Shown: piece after piece, positions 35,915-45,060 of the stretch
Numbering within the stretch: the first letter of the stretch is position 1
Layout: the number at the start of each line of letters is the position of its first letter
DNA from: Alphaproteobacteria bacterium
Lineage (GTDB): Bacteria; Pseudomonadota; Alphaproteobacteria; UBA2966
Assembly: GCA_018650465.1 (NCBI GenBank)
Contig: JABIFY010000078.1
Location: forward strand, 1-64,000
Direction of reading: 5' to 3'
DNA: 64,000 bases
Made by a program: the position numbers and the translations under genes
The notes under the pieces: generated by a model
Seen by the model: only the letters and a program-made list of their open reading frames with translations
Database searches by the model: none
Told to the model about the DNA's origin: nothing

Positions 35915-36376
35915 ATGAAATACGACGCAAATTCGACCGCCATGGCACCCTTTACCCTGGGCCTGCCCGTGCGATTTACCCATACGGACCCCGCCGGGTA
36001 CGTCTTTTTCCCCCGTTACTTCGAAATGTTGCAGGCTGTTGTCGAGGAATGGTTCACCCAGGCCCTGGATCTGAAATATGCCGACCTGGTACTGGATCTG
36101 AAGCTTGGGTTACCCACGGCGCAAACCGAGTGCAAATTCCAGGCCCCCTGCCGCCTCGGCGAGCCCCTGGAAATCTCGCTCTATCTGGAACATATCGGCA
36201 ATTCATCCATCAAAGTCCGCTTCGTTGGCCGTGTGGAAGGGGAGCAACGCCTTGAAGCCAAATCAGCCCTGGTCGTCACCAACATCACCACCGGTCGTCC
36301 CAACCCCATGAGCGCCGACTTGCGGGCAAGGTTTGAGAGATATCAGGCTGACTGCGCGGCGGCGGCTACCACTTGA
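35915..36376 (+). CDS. Acyl-CoA thioesterase, 4-hydroxybenzoyl-CoA thioesterase family
   Basis: A 153-residue hot-dog-fold enzyme. FTHTDPAGYVFFPRYFEM contains the catalytic Asp of the 4HBT type. The ATG at 35915 follows GGGGA; a later ATG (35942) is possible. It would release a free acid from an acyl- or aroyl-CoA. It converges with, and overlaps by 11 bp, the 3' end of the metzincin operon, so antisense interference is possible. Confidence 0.85.
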   Translation: MKYDANSTAMAPFTLGLPVRFTHTDPAGYVFFPRYFEMLQAVVEEWFTQALDLKYADLVLDLKLGLPTAQTECKFQAPCRLGEPLEISLYLEHIGNSSIKVRFVGRVEGEQRLEAKSALVVTNITTGRPNPMSADLRARFERYQADCAAAATT

Positions 36377-37787
36377 TCACACGTTCCTTGCCGTCGCGGG
36401 GTTTGGTTTGTTGTTGCGACTGGTTGGCGGGCTCAAGTATTATGCCGCCTACCTTGCGGCCATCATTTGAGACAGGTGATCTGCTACCCGACTTGGTGGA
36501 GGTGCTTGCTGAAGCGCCATCAGCACGCGGCCGATAAGAAGCGACTATACGTTTGTTACGCTTGATCGCTGTTACATTATCAGCCGAATTGTCCTGTCCT
36601 GCCGTAATTCCAATTGGATCGTTCTTGTATTGCATCCTGGGATTGGAGAAAAAGGGTAAATCCAGACACTTTTTCTTGAGTTTTTCCATACACTGGTGCG
36701 GATAGGCCATAACTGTATGCCACTCCTTCTCCAGATTGACATACCCATGATTGTCACCTTTTCTGGGGTCAACGTGACGATCATGCCAGGCGCCCAGATT
36801 GTGACCAAGTTCATGGGGAAAGACCATATTGGTCAATATGCAAGGCAGAACAGAAATTGAGAAACCAAGTTCCGGGAAAGCTTCGCGGTTTTCCACATCC
36901 GGGCCAATAAAACCCATCCCGCAAAGACCGCCATACTCATTGGGGGAAGTTATGAAGGCAACAAGGTCTGCACCCAATTCGTTTCGGATAGACAAAATTG
37001 CCTTTCTGCTCCTCCAGGTCGTAATGTCATGACGAGCATTACCACTTTCTTTCCAAGGCAGAGGGACGATCCCGACAGACCGGAACATCGTTCCTTTAGT
37101 CACGCCGCTTCTTCCATAGATGTTATTGGTTTCTGCAATCAATAATTTCATCTCGGATAGTGCTTTCTCCTTACCACCAAGGTCTTTGATAGCCTTGGTG
37201 GTTACGAAGAGAAGCAGATCAATTGGTTCGTCTTCGGGAGGGAGAGTTTCCTGAGAAGCCATGCGCTGTTGGTTATTTTTTTGATGAAGGTCAGATTCGT
37301 CCAGTCCTATTGTGTCCCTGGTGTTGGTCATGCTCGCGATGTTGATTTCAGCCAGGCTGTATTTGCCACTTTGATCCCCCTCCAGCCTGTAAAGCCGCCC
37401 ATCTTTCCAGATCCGGCCTCGAAGCCCGTTGTGGTCATTGATCAGGGTTGCCATGTTGCGTTTTTCCCCATCTACCATGCCACTGACAATTTGGATGCCG
37501 TCTACGTTGTTACCATCCTGGTGACGCAATTGAAGGGTAGACTGGCTACCGTCGAGCATTTGCAAGGGGACCTGGCTGACACCTGAGCGACGAGGATTGA
37601 AAATCGACGCCAGCAGATTTGTATTCATCGCGCCGGTTCCCTCTCGACTTACACTGAATGAGTTTGATGTGGCATCGACGTCGTAAACCCTGTTCAGAGG
37701 GGCAAACAGGTTTTCGGCACATACCTCCGATGCCATAAAACCCATGAAAGCCAGCAATGGTAAAAGATGGGTAGTCAGCCGGTTCAT
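36366..37787 (-). CDS. Secreted metzincin-type zinc metalloprotease
   Basis: A 473-residue exported protein. A signal peptide covers residues 1-24 (hydrophobic core LLPLLAFMGF, VCA before EN). Residues about 25-150 form an N-terminal domain with MATLINDHNGLRGRIWKDG, followed by a linker and a catalytic domain. The zinc site is HELGHNLGAWHD (325-336; H325, E326, H329, H335) with a Met-turn at M360 (HTVMAY), as in reprolysin/M12B-like metzincins. The tail is Ser/Gly/Lys-rich and ends KERVIKW. ATG 37787 follows AGGA at eight bases. It is the last gene of a three-gene operon, 11 bp after the lipoprotein gene. Proteolysis outside the cytoplasm is expected; substrate unknown. Confidence 0.88.
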   Translation of the reverse strand: MNRLTTHLLPLLAFMGFMASEVCAENLFAPLNRVYDVDATSNSFSVSREGTGAMNTNLLASIFNPRRSGVSQVPLQMLDGSQSTLQLRHQDGNNVDGIQIVSGMVDGEKRNMATLINDHNGLRGRIWKDGRLYRLEGDQSGKYSLAEINIASMTNTRDTIGLDESDLHQKNNQQRMASQETLPPEDEPIDLLLFVTTKAIKDLGGKEKALSEMKLLIAETNNIYGRSGVTKGTMFRSVGIVPLPWKESGNARHDITTWRSRKAILSIRNELGADLVAFITSPNEYGGLCGMGFIGPDVENREAFPELGFSISVLPCILTNMVFPHELGHNLGAWHDRHVDPRKGDNHGYVNLEKEWHTVMAYPHQCMEKLKKKCLDLPFFSNPRMQYKNDPIGITAGQDNSADNVTAIKRNKRIVASYRPRADGASASTSTKSGSRSPVSNDGRKVGGIILEPANQSQQQTKPRDGKERVIKW

Positions 37788-37798
37788 TTCCACATTCC

Positions 37799-38365
37799 TC
37801 AGTTTGTATTCTTGTCTTTGATGCCGTCCTGAATGGCAGGAAGAGCGATAGGGGCGACCTCTTCAATACGATGTTGGCGGCTGTCTTCAGGGCGAATACG
37901 GAAGAGTTTGCCGCCGTAGCGAACGTTGCCACTGAAGGCCCCATTGCGATGCATCAACGTCACCAGCGACGTATTATCGCCAACGACAGTGCCGCCAAAA
38001 AATTCTGGAAGTCCGGAACCACCCGGAGAGGCTTCAAGTTCCACAGTGATAACAACATCCGGAAACAGGTTTAGTTTCAGCGTATGTTTTGGCAATTCGG
38101 CACTGCTGGTATTTGGCCTGATTTCTTTACTGACCGACGACAACAATGTGATCAAACCGTTATTCTTTTGATCAAGGCTGACGAGGCGCGCGCGAACAAT
38201 TCCTTTTCCAGGCGAGGCGTTGTCCCGGTCTTCCTTCACCTTTTCAACCTGGAAAATGCCCCTGTCGGGCAGGGCTTGGGTCTCCGCCTCTTCCGGCGCA
38301 TCATCACATGCGACCAGAGCCAAAGTGGTCCACAGCACAAAGCATGTTAGTAGTTTTCGCAACAC
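37799..38365 (-). CDS. Lipoprotein resembling the metzincin N-terminal domain
   Basis: A 188-residue predicted lipoprotein. The start is GTG at 38365 with GGGAAGG seven bases upstream. The signal ends in lipobox LVAC (lipidated C20), and the mature protein begins CDD; Asp at +2 favours inner-membrane retention by the enterobacterial rule. Residues about 80-165 include TSLVTLMHRNGAFSGNVRYG then KLFRI, which resembles the ATLINDHNGLRGRIWKDGRL block of both flanking metzincins. It therefore looks like a stand-alone copy of their N-domain, possibly an inhibitor, chaperone or anchor. Gene order between the two protease genes supports a shared job. No known family name. Confidence 0.75.
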   Translation of the reverse strand: MLRKLLTCFVLWTTLALVACDDAPEEAETQALPDRGIFQVEKVKEDRDNASPGKGIVRARLVSLDQKNNGLITLLSSVSKEIRPNTSSAELPKHTLKLNLFPDVVITVELEASPGGSGLPEFFGGTVVGDNTSLVTLMHRNGAFSGNVRYGGKLFRIRPEDSRQHRIEEVAPIALPAIQDGIKDKNTN

Positions 38366-38485
38366 GGCATTACCTTCCCTGGCCAGACGACCCCTTGATG
38401 AAGATATGCAAGGACTATACGCCGTTTTTGCCGCAACGGGAAAAATCTGTTGAACGGTCAGCTCAGCGCACGACATGCCACCAGC

Positions 38486-39859
38486 CTACCATTTGATTAC
38501 CCGTTCCTTGCCCGTCTTCCCGGTCGTCGGCCCCGCACTTTCGACAATGATGCCGCCGACTTTGGTGCGCGTTGGCCCGCCGCCACCGTTGGTATCTGCA
38601 CGGGGGCGGTAGGCTGCCACAATAGCCATGTTCCGCCGCACCCAATTGACATTGTCAGCCGCAAGTTTCTGGCCAATGGCGACGCCAACGGGGTCTCCTT
38701 TGTATGCCAGTCGGGGCGTGGAGAAAACCGGCAAATTCCGACAGAATTTCTTGTATTTTTTGTAACAATCATAACCCGATGCCATAATCGTTCCCCACCT
38801 CTTTGCGAGGTTGACATAGGCATAACTGTATCCCTTTTGACGATCTGAATATCGTTCTCCCCCCGCGCCCATATTATTGCCAAGTTCATGGGCAAAGGTC
38901 AGATTGCTGTAGCCACATGTAGCGGTTGTTAAAGAATAACCCAGTTCGGGATAACCTGTCTTGTTACGTTCCTCCGGACCGCGGAACCCTGTGCTACAGT
39001 ATTTCATGTTTTCAGGCCACGTAATGAAACTGACGAGGTCTGCGCCAACTTCGTCCCTTTCAGCAATGTATGGCTTGAAAGTCATCCAATCCTTGATATT
39101 AATTACAGGGTCGTTGTGGTCATCCAAAACCGAGACACGGGTTCCAACCAAGCGAAACATTGGTCCACTTAAGATGCCACTTTGCCTGAAAATATTGTTG
39201 GCCTCAGCGACCAACAGTTTGACGCGATTGAACGCTTTGTCACGTCCACCCAGTTTTTCAACTGCTTTTTTCGAAAGATAGACCAGCAAGTCAACAGACT
39301 CACCTGGTTCGGGCGGCGGCCCTTGAGTTCCGCGTCGTTGCATTTGTTGACCAGCTATATCGCCCGCGTCAAGATATTGCCTGCGGTGTGGAATGCCGGA
39401 TTTCTGGATTTCCGACAATTGATAGCGCCCACCTTTGTCGCCCTCGATCCTGAATAGTTTCCCGTCTTTCCAGATGCGCCCGGACAGCGCACCATTATTA
39501 TTGACCAATGTCGCCAAATTGTGGCTCTGTCCGTCAACCAGACCACCCAGCACCTGGATATCATCTCTGTTGTCCATGGCCTGGCCGCGCAGATGCAACA
39601 TTGATTCTGAGCCATCCAGCATCTGTAACGGTATCTGGTGAACCCGGCTGTTGCGACCTGAGGATTGGTCGAACATATTTTGCATTGCTTCAACGTTCAG
39701 GCGACCGCTACCCATACGTTGCACGCCGGATGCATCGACCCTGCTACTCATGTTCTGAATATTTGTCAGGGGCGAAAACAGGGTTTCGGCGAAACCAACG
39801 GAGGTCATCGATAAATTGGCTGAGACAATCGCGAGACCACAGGCCATAAGACGCTTCAT
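38486..39859 (-). CDS. Metzincin paralogue with degenerate zinc site (pseudoprotease)
   Basis: A 457-residue exported protein collinear with the protease at 36366: signal peptide 1-24 (SVGFA before ET), N-domain with LATLVNNNGALSGRIWKDGK, catalytic-domain fold and the same KERVIKW end. The zinc motif reads HELGNNMGAGGE (324-335): H324 and E325 remain, but the second and third histidines are N328 and G334. The Met-turn is kept as TIMAS. The frame is otherwise intact, arguing for a maintained non-catalytic role (binding, inhibition, scaffold) rather than decay. ATG 39859 follows AAGGA. It is the first gene of the operon. Confidence 0.85.
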   Translation of the reverse strand: MKRLMACGLAIVSANLSMTSVGFAETLFSPLTNIQNMSSRVDASGVQRMGSGRLNVEAMQNMFDQSSGRNSRVHQIPLQMLDGSESMLHLRGQAMDNRDDIQVLGGLVDGQSHNLATLVNNNGALSGRIWKDGKLFRIEGDKGGRYQLSEIQKSGIPHRRQYLDAGDIAGQQMQRRGTQGPPPEPGESVDLLVYLSKKAVEKLGGRDKAFNRVKLLVAEANNIFRQSGILSGPMFRLVGTRVSVLDDHNDPVINIKDWMTFKPYIAERDEVGADLVSFITWPENMKYCSTGFRGPEERNKTGYPELGYSLTTATCGYSNLTFAHELGNNMGAGGERYSDRQKGYSYAYVNLAKRWGTIMASGYDCYKKYKKFCRNLPVFSTPRLAYKGDPVGVAIGQKLAADNVNWVRRNMAIVAAYRPRADTNGGGGPTRTKVGGIIVESAGPTTGKTGKERVIKW

Positions 39860-40051
39860 TTCAAATATCCTTGATACGATAATTTGCGACCACCTGAAAA
39901 CGGTGCTCCGGCCCGCGCTTATCTGGACCAAAACGCCGATTCTACCTGAATGACATACCATAGAAACATACTCACTTAATCAGTTTACACTCTCTGATTA
40001 CAAATATGCAGGGTCTATGCTCTTTTTTTGCCGTTGGATAAAAAAAATCGC

Positions 40052-40087
40052 AAAAAAAAGGCCGACGCAAATGCGCCGACCTTTTTC
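40052..40087 (-). terminator. rpoD terminator
   Basis: On the minus strand a 10-bp GC-rich stem (GGTCGGCGCA with TGCGTCGGCC, two G-U pairs) and a short loop are followed by eight Ts at 40059-40052. It sits 22 bp past the rpoD stop and isolates rpoD from the downstream metzincin operon, whose own promoter must lie within 39860-40051. Confidence 0.88.
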
Positions 40088-40109
40088 AAAGTGTGTTGTT
40101 TGGCCCCGG

Positions 40110-42224
40110 TCAGGTATCCAGGAAGCTCCTCAGCTTTCGCGAGCGGCTCGGGTGTTTGAGCTTGCGCAAGGCCTTGGCTTCGATCTGACGAATACGTTCT
40201 CGTGTGACTGAAAATTGTTGGCCAACTTCTTCCAGGGTGTGGTCGGTGTTCATGCCGATACCAAAGCGCATGCGCAACACGCGCTCTTCACGTGGGGTCA
40301 GGCTGGCCAGAACCCGGGTTGTGGTTTCTTTCAGGTTGGCATGGATCGCGGCATCAACCGGCAGAATAGCATTTTTGTCTTCGATGAAATCACCCAGATG
40401 ACTGTCTTCTTCGTCACCAATTGGTGTTTCCAGGGAAATAGGCTCTTTGGCAATCTTCAACACCTTGCGCACTTTTTCCAGTGGCATAGTGAGTTTTTCA
40501 GCCAACTCTTCCGGTGTAGGCTCGCGACCAATTTCGTGCAACATCTGACGCGACGTGCGCACCAATTTGTTGATGGTCTCGATCATATGCACCGGAATAC
40601 GAATTGTGCGGGCCTGATCGGCGATTGAGCGGGTGATGGCCTGGCGGATCCACCAGGTGGCGTAAGTGGAGAATTTATAACCGCGACGATATTCAAATTT
40701 ATCGACGGCCTTCATCAAGCCGATGTTGCCTTCCTGGATCAGATCAAGAAACTGCAAACCACGGTTGGTATATTTTTTGGCAATGGAAATCACCAGTCGC
40801 AGGTTGGCTTCGACCATTTCCTTCTTGGCGCGACCGGCTTCGCGTTCACCCAGCTGCACCGTGCTGACAATCATACGATAGTCCAGCACATTCAGGCCCA
40901 CATGGGTGGAAACTTCGCCGATCTCGTCACGGATTTCCTTGACCTTGTCGCCGGAATTCTTGACAAAATCGGCCCAGCCTTTGCCCTTCAGGCGGCGCAC
41001 ACGTTTTAGCCAGCCTGGATCAAGCTCGTTGCCTTCCCACTGTTCCAGGAAGGATTCACGGGTCACCTTGCTGCGTTCAGCCATACGCAGGACCTGTCCC
41101 TGCAAGCCGATCAAACGACGGTTAACGCCATACAGCTCGTCAACCAGTTCTTCGATCTTGTTGTTATTCAGGTGGACACGTTCCATCAACTCAACAAGGT
41201 CATGCTTGAGCTTTTCATAGCGCTTATCCTGCGCCTTGCTCAGCTCTTCATTGTTCAGGTGGGCCGCAATGCGCTGGTCCTGAAGTTTGTGCAGTTTTTT
41301 GTACGTCTTGGCAATATCGTTGAAGTTGACCAAAACCTGCGGCAGCAAAGCGGCTTCCATGGCGGCCAAGGACAAGGTTGCTTCTTCTTCGGCATCCTCG
41401 TCATCGTCCTGGGCAGCGGCTGGCTGGCCTTCCTGGCCTTCTACTTTTTCGCCCTCTTGTTGGCCTTCAGCTTTTTCGCCCTCGACTTTTTCTTCGACCA
41501 CAGATGTGGCTGCGACGACTGGCGCGGCAACAGCGGGCGCAGCTACAGCGGTGGCTTCACCGGCCTGACCCTGGGCACCCGCAGGCGCATTGGGATTCTG
41601 GTTCTGGTTTTCGTTGATCGATTTGCCGTTGGCGCCAGGTGCCTTGCCGTAAGTGGCGTCCAGATCAATGATGTCCCGCAGCAGGACTTCACCTTCTTTC
41701 AAGGCATCTTTCCAGCCAACAATCGCGCGCATGGTCAGCGGGCTTTCGCAAATACCGCCAATCATCTTTTCACGACCGGCTTCGATGCGCTTGGCAATCT
41801 CGATTTCGCCTTCACGTGACAAAAGTTCGATAGAGCCCATTTCACGCAAATACATGCGGACCGGATCGTCAGTGCGATCAAATTCGGGGGCAGCACTTTT
41901 GGTCAGATCAGTTGCTTCGGCTTCTTTTTCCGCCGGGGCTTCAGCATCGGTTGTATTTTCATTGGCCGCGTCTTCGGCTTCTTCGTTTTCAATGACGTTG
42001 ATGCCCATTTCCGACAGCATGGACATGGTGTCCTCAATCTGTTCGGAAGAAACCTGGTCCTGCGGCAGCACCTTGTTCAGTTCATCATAAGTGATGTATC
42101 CGCGTTCCTTGGCTTTCGCGATCATCTTCTTGATGCCGGTCTTGGAGGCATCAATCAGAGGGCGGTCACCGGTTTCCGTGGTCTCTTCAGTATTTTCCGA
42201 AGCAGCTGCTGTGTTCGTCGCCAT
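40110..42224 (-). CDS. rpoD: RNA polymerase primary sigma factor RpoD
   Basis: A 704-residue housekeeping sigma-70. Region 1.1 occupies about 25-100, region 1.2 includes [22 protein letters not shown], and a long acidic low-complexity insert ([19 protein letters not shown] and a DDDEDAEEE run) lies at about 240-285. Region 2 starts near 474 ([29 protein letters not shown]), region 3 follows, and region 4.2 has [20 protein letters not shown] near the C-terminus. It directs core polymerase to vegetative promoters. It is the last gene of a yqeY-dnaG-rpoD group, the alphaproteobacterial form of the macromolecular synthesis operon. Confidence 0.98.
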   Translation of the reverse strand: MATNTAAASENTEETTETGDRPLIDASKTGIKKMIAKAKERGYITYDELNKVLPQDQVSSEQIEDTMSMLSEMGINVIENEEAEDAANENTTDAEAPAEKEAEATDLTKSAAPEFDRTDDPVRMYLREMGSIELLSREGEIEIAKRIEAGREKMIGGICESPLTMRAIVGWKDALKEGEVLLRDIIDLDATYGKAPGANGKSINENQNQNPNAPAGAQGQAGEATAVAAPAVAAPVVAATSVVEEKVEGEKAEGQQEGEKVEGQEGQPAAAQDDDEDAEEEATLSLAAMEAALLPQVLVNFNDIAKTYKKLHKLQDQRIAAHLNNEELSKAQDKRYEKLKHDLVELMERVHLNNNKIEELVDELYGVNRRLIGLQGQVLRMAERSKVTRESFLEQWEGNELDPGWLKRVRRLKGKGWADFVKNSGDKVKEIRDEIGEVSTHVGLNVLDYRMIVSTVQLGEREAGRAKKEMVEANLRLVISIAKKYTNRGLQFLDLIQEGNIGLMKAVDKFEYRRGYKFSTYATWWIRQAITRSIADQARTIRIPVHMIETINKLVRTSRQMLHEIGREPTPEELAEKLTMPLEKVRKVLKIAKEPISLETPIGDEEDSHLGDFIEDKNAILPVDAAIHANLKETTTRVLASLTPREERVLRMRFGIGMNTDHTLEEVGQQFSVTRERIRQIEAKALRKLKHPSRSRKLRSFLDT

Positions 42225-42337
42225 TTAAACTCCACTTCCGTACAATTAGTCATTGCTGATCAAACAGCGATAATTGACGGATATTTTTTCCGGTTTACCT
42301 GATCAGGGCATCCCTCAAATTACTCAAACTGTCTTCT

Positions 42338-44221
42338 CTAATCCCGGCTCAAATCCCGAACCAGTTGTTGTTCTTCATCCACGACCTGTTGCATACCTTT
42401 TACAAACTGGTCGCCGGCACCCGCCTCTTCCGTTGCCGCCAAACGCTCGGCGGTGAATTCCTGTCGTTGCTGCGACAATCCAACGTTTCGGTGGTCTAAA
42501 GCCAATAAATCCCGCCATCCCGCTTCGGCCTCTTCAAGGGTCGCCTCGGCCTTCGCGAATTGGTCAATTATCGTTACCTTGTTACCTGTAAGGGCATCCA
42601 CCACAGCCGCCAAACCCCGCTCATTGAGTTGGGTTCGCAGGGTGCTGATGTCAAGTGTCGCACCACGACCGGCTATGTCTATGATTTCTGCCCGTAACCT
42701 GTCAAGTTTTTCGTGACGAATTTCAATATCTGCCAGCTCTTCCGAGACACGCTCGACCAGGTCCGGATGGTTCAAAATTGTCACCAAAAGCAGCCGGGTA
42801 CGGCGCATAGACGGGTCACCAAGGCCTTGCTGGCGGTTCAGGCGCTGTTCAGGCGCTTGCCATTTCCCGCCACCTTTGCCAACGGAAAACGGCGGTGTAC
42901 CTCGTTTTTGGCGTTGATTGCCACCCGAATTGCGCGCCCCACCGCCACGATTGCCGCCGCCAAAGGATTTTTCCATGCGGTCGTTGAAATACTGAAAATA
43001 ATAGTCCCGAACGGTCTGATCCTTGATCGTGCGGGCCGTATCCAATATTTCGCCCTTAAATCCGGCGCGGCGCTCAGGTGTCTCCAGTTGTTGGCCGTCG
43101 GCATGCTTGCGCCAGATCAATTCTGACAGCGGCAAGGCGTCATCCAGAATTTGCTGCAAGGCTTCCGGTCCTTTGCCCCGAACAAGCGTATCCGGGTCTT
43201 CCCCTTCAGGTAACAAGGCAAAACGCAGGGAATAGCCTGGTTTCAGGATCGGCATCGCCCGTTCAGCAGCGCGTATGGCAGCTGCCCAACCCGCCCGGTC
43301 GCCATCCAGACAAAAGATGGGCTCCGCTGCCAGTTTCCACAGCTCATGTAGCTGATCTTCGGTCACGGCGGTGCCCAAAGGTGCAACGGCATAGGGAAAG
43401 CCGCCTTCAGCCATGGCGACGACATCCATGTAACCCTCAGCGACGATAACTTTGCCTGATTCGCGTACCTGGGGTCGAGCTTGGGCAAAATTGTAAAGAA
43501 TACGGCCCTTGTGAAAAAGCGGCGTTTCCGGAGAATTCAGATATTTGGCCTTCGCTTCACCCAGGGCACGACCACCAAATGCGATGACCCGGTCGCGGCG
43601 ATCTGTAATGGGGAACATCAGTCGATTGCGAAAGCGGTCATAAATGGCCCCGCCGACGTCGGGCTTGATGGCGAGGCCTGCTTCAATGATGTCGGCCTCG
43701 GACACCTGACGGGCCAGTAAATAATTCTTCAGGGCGTTGCGGCTTTCCGGCGCAAAGCCCATGCGAAAATCATCCACGGCCTGTTTGCCGACACCCCGGT
43801 CCCGAAGATAGCCCCGGGCACCCTGCCCGACATCGGCCATCAACTGTTCCTGAAACCACTTCGCGGCCAATTCCATGACGTCATACAGCCCGGCCTGGGC
43901 TTGAGCCTGGGCGGCGGCTTGTGGCGATTGTTCGGGGATTTGCAGGCCCGCTTCCAGGGCCAGTTTTTCCACCGCTTCCGGGAAGTTCAGACCTTCGGTT
44001 TCCATGACAAAGTCAAAAACACTGCCGTGCTTGCCACAGCCAAAGCAGTGAAAAAAGCCCTTGTCTTCGTTCAAGGTGAAAGACGGTGATTTTTCCTGGT
44101 GAAAGGGGCAAAGGCCCGAATGCTCGCGGCCCCGGCGTACCAGTTTCACACGCCGCCCCACCACATCAGCCAAGCCGATGCGGGCGCGAACTTCATCTAT
44201 GAACTGGGCTGGAAACGCCAT
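42338..44221 (-). CDS. dnaG: DNA primase DnaG
   Basis: A 627-residue primase. The CHC2 zinc ribbon has ligands C38, H41, C59 and C62 (CPFHQEKSPSF, FHCFGCGKHG). The RNA-polymerase domain follows, with TOPRIM residues VAEGYMDVVAMA and FCLDGDRAGWAAA. A Gly/Asn/Arg-rich linker (about 440-465) precedes the C-terminal helicase-binding domain. It makes RNA primers at the replication fork. It lies between yqeY and rpoD, same strand. Confidence 0.97.
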   Translation of the reverse strand: MAFPAQFIDEVRARIGLADVVGRRVKLVRRGREHSGLCPFHQEKSPSFTLNEDKGFFHCFGCGKHGSVFDFVMETEGLNFPEAVEKLALEAGLQIPEQSPQAAAQAQAQAGLYDVMELAAKWFQEQLMADVGQGARGYLRDRGVGKQAVDDFRMGFAPESRNALKNYLLARQVSEADIIEAGLAIKPDVGGAIYDRFRNRLMFPITDRRDRVIAFGGRALGEAKAKYLNSPETPLFHKGRILYNFAQARPQVRESGKVIVAEGYMDVVAMAEGGFPYAVAPLGTAVTEDQLHELWKLAAEPIFCLDGDRAGWAAAIRAAERAMPILKPGYSLRFALLPEGEDPDTLVRGKGPEALQQILDDALPLSELIWRKHADGQQLETPERRAGFKGEILDTARTIKDQTVRDYYFQYFNDRMEKSFGGGNRGGGARNSGGNQRQKRGTPPFSVGKGGGKWQAPEQRLNRQQGLGDPSMRRTRLLLVTILNHPDLVERVSEELADIEIRHEKLDRLRAEIIDIAGRGATLDISTLRTQLNERGLAAVVDALTGNKVTIIDQFAKAEATLEEAEAGWRDLLALDHRNVGLSQQRQEFTAERLAATEEAGAGDQFVKGMQQVVDEEQQLVRDLSRD

Positions 44222-44309
44222 TTACAGCAGCTTACCCCCGAATAAGATCGTTCGCGCGATCATTTGTCAAAATCAGAAAACAAACCAGGCGCGACCGACG
44301 CCAAGCAGA

Positions 44310-44762
44310 CTATACCAGCAATTCCTTGATCTTGGCGCTGGCTTTGCCAAAATCCATTTGCCCGGCATAGCGCCCTTTGATGGCCCCCATGACGCGGCCC
44401 ATGTCCTTGATGCCTTCTGCGCCGGTTTCCGCAATGGCGCTCTTGCAGGCTTCTGCCACTTCGCCGTCGTCCATCTGGCGCGGCAGGAATTCCTCGATCA
44501 CCGAAATCTCGGCTTCTTCTTTCAAAGCCAATTCTTCCCGGTTTCCGTCTCTGAACATCTTCACCGAATCCCGGCGCTGCCGGATCATCGTGCCCAGCAT
44601 GCCAAGGATGTCCTCGTCGGCGATACCGTCCGGCTTGCCTTCGGTACGGGCCGCAATATCCCGGTCCTTGAGGGCGGCCATGATCAGGCGCAGAGTTGAA
44701 ACCCGGGCCGGATTTTTGGCCTTCATGGCTGTGGTAAGTGCTTCTTTTATCTGGCTTCGCAT
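44310..44762 (-). CDS. GatB/YqeY domain protein
   Basis: A 150-residue protein of the YqeY family: helical N-terminal part (STLRLIMAALKDRDIAAR, IRQRRDSVKMFRDGNREEL) and the tail domain shared with GatB (EEFLPRQMDDGEV, DMGRVMGAIKGRYAGQMD). The GatB tail binds tRNA, so tRNA-linked metabolism is assumed, but the role of free YqeY is unclear. First gene of the yqeY-dnaG-rpoD group and divergent from carA. Confidence 0.92.
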   Translation of the reverse strand: MRSQIKEALTTAMKAKNPARVSTLRLIMAALKDRDIAARTEGKPDGIADEDILGMLGTMIRQRRDSVKMFRDGNREELALKEEAEISVIEEFLPRQMDDGEVAEACKSAIAETGAEGIKDMGRVMGAIKGRYAGQMDFGKASAKIKELLV

Positions 44763-44884
44763 GTGTTTTTAAATAATACCTGTTTCGAAAGGGGCATATC
44801 CTACAGGAAACACCCCCCAAATGGCAATGGCAAAAATTATTCTAACTCATTGATTTTAAACGATTTTTAGTTTCAAGATCGGGG

Positions 44885-44913
44885 TTGACGGCGGCACGGG
44901 ATTTGCTTATCTT
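44885..44913 (+). promoter_or_regulatory. Likely carAB promoter
   Basis: TTGACG at 44885-44890, a 17-base spacer and TATCTT at 44908-44913 form a good sigma-70-type promoter 150 bp before the carA start. The long leader (about 140 bases) could hold pyrimidine- or arginine-responsive control, but no clear attenuator is visible. Confidence 0.55.
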
Positions 44914-45060
44914 TCGCGCCAATTTAGGCATCCGCCCAACCAGATTACTGGTCTTGTGGCGAAAATGCGGTCCTGATCGGGATCGATCTGCAACCATACC
45001 ATGGCTTTCGCCAGACCCTGTGTCTCATGCGGAACCTGCTCTAACCAGAGGCTTTATGCG

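Noticed and set aside
38486-39859. Sequencing error creating the dead zinc site
   Set aside because: Two separate ligands are changed (AAT for His, GGA for His) while the frame and surrounding residues stay intact; an error is unlikely.
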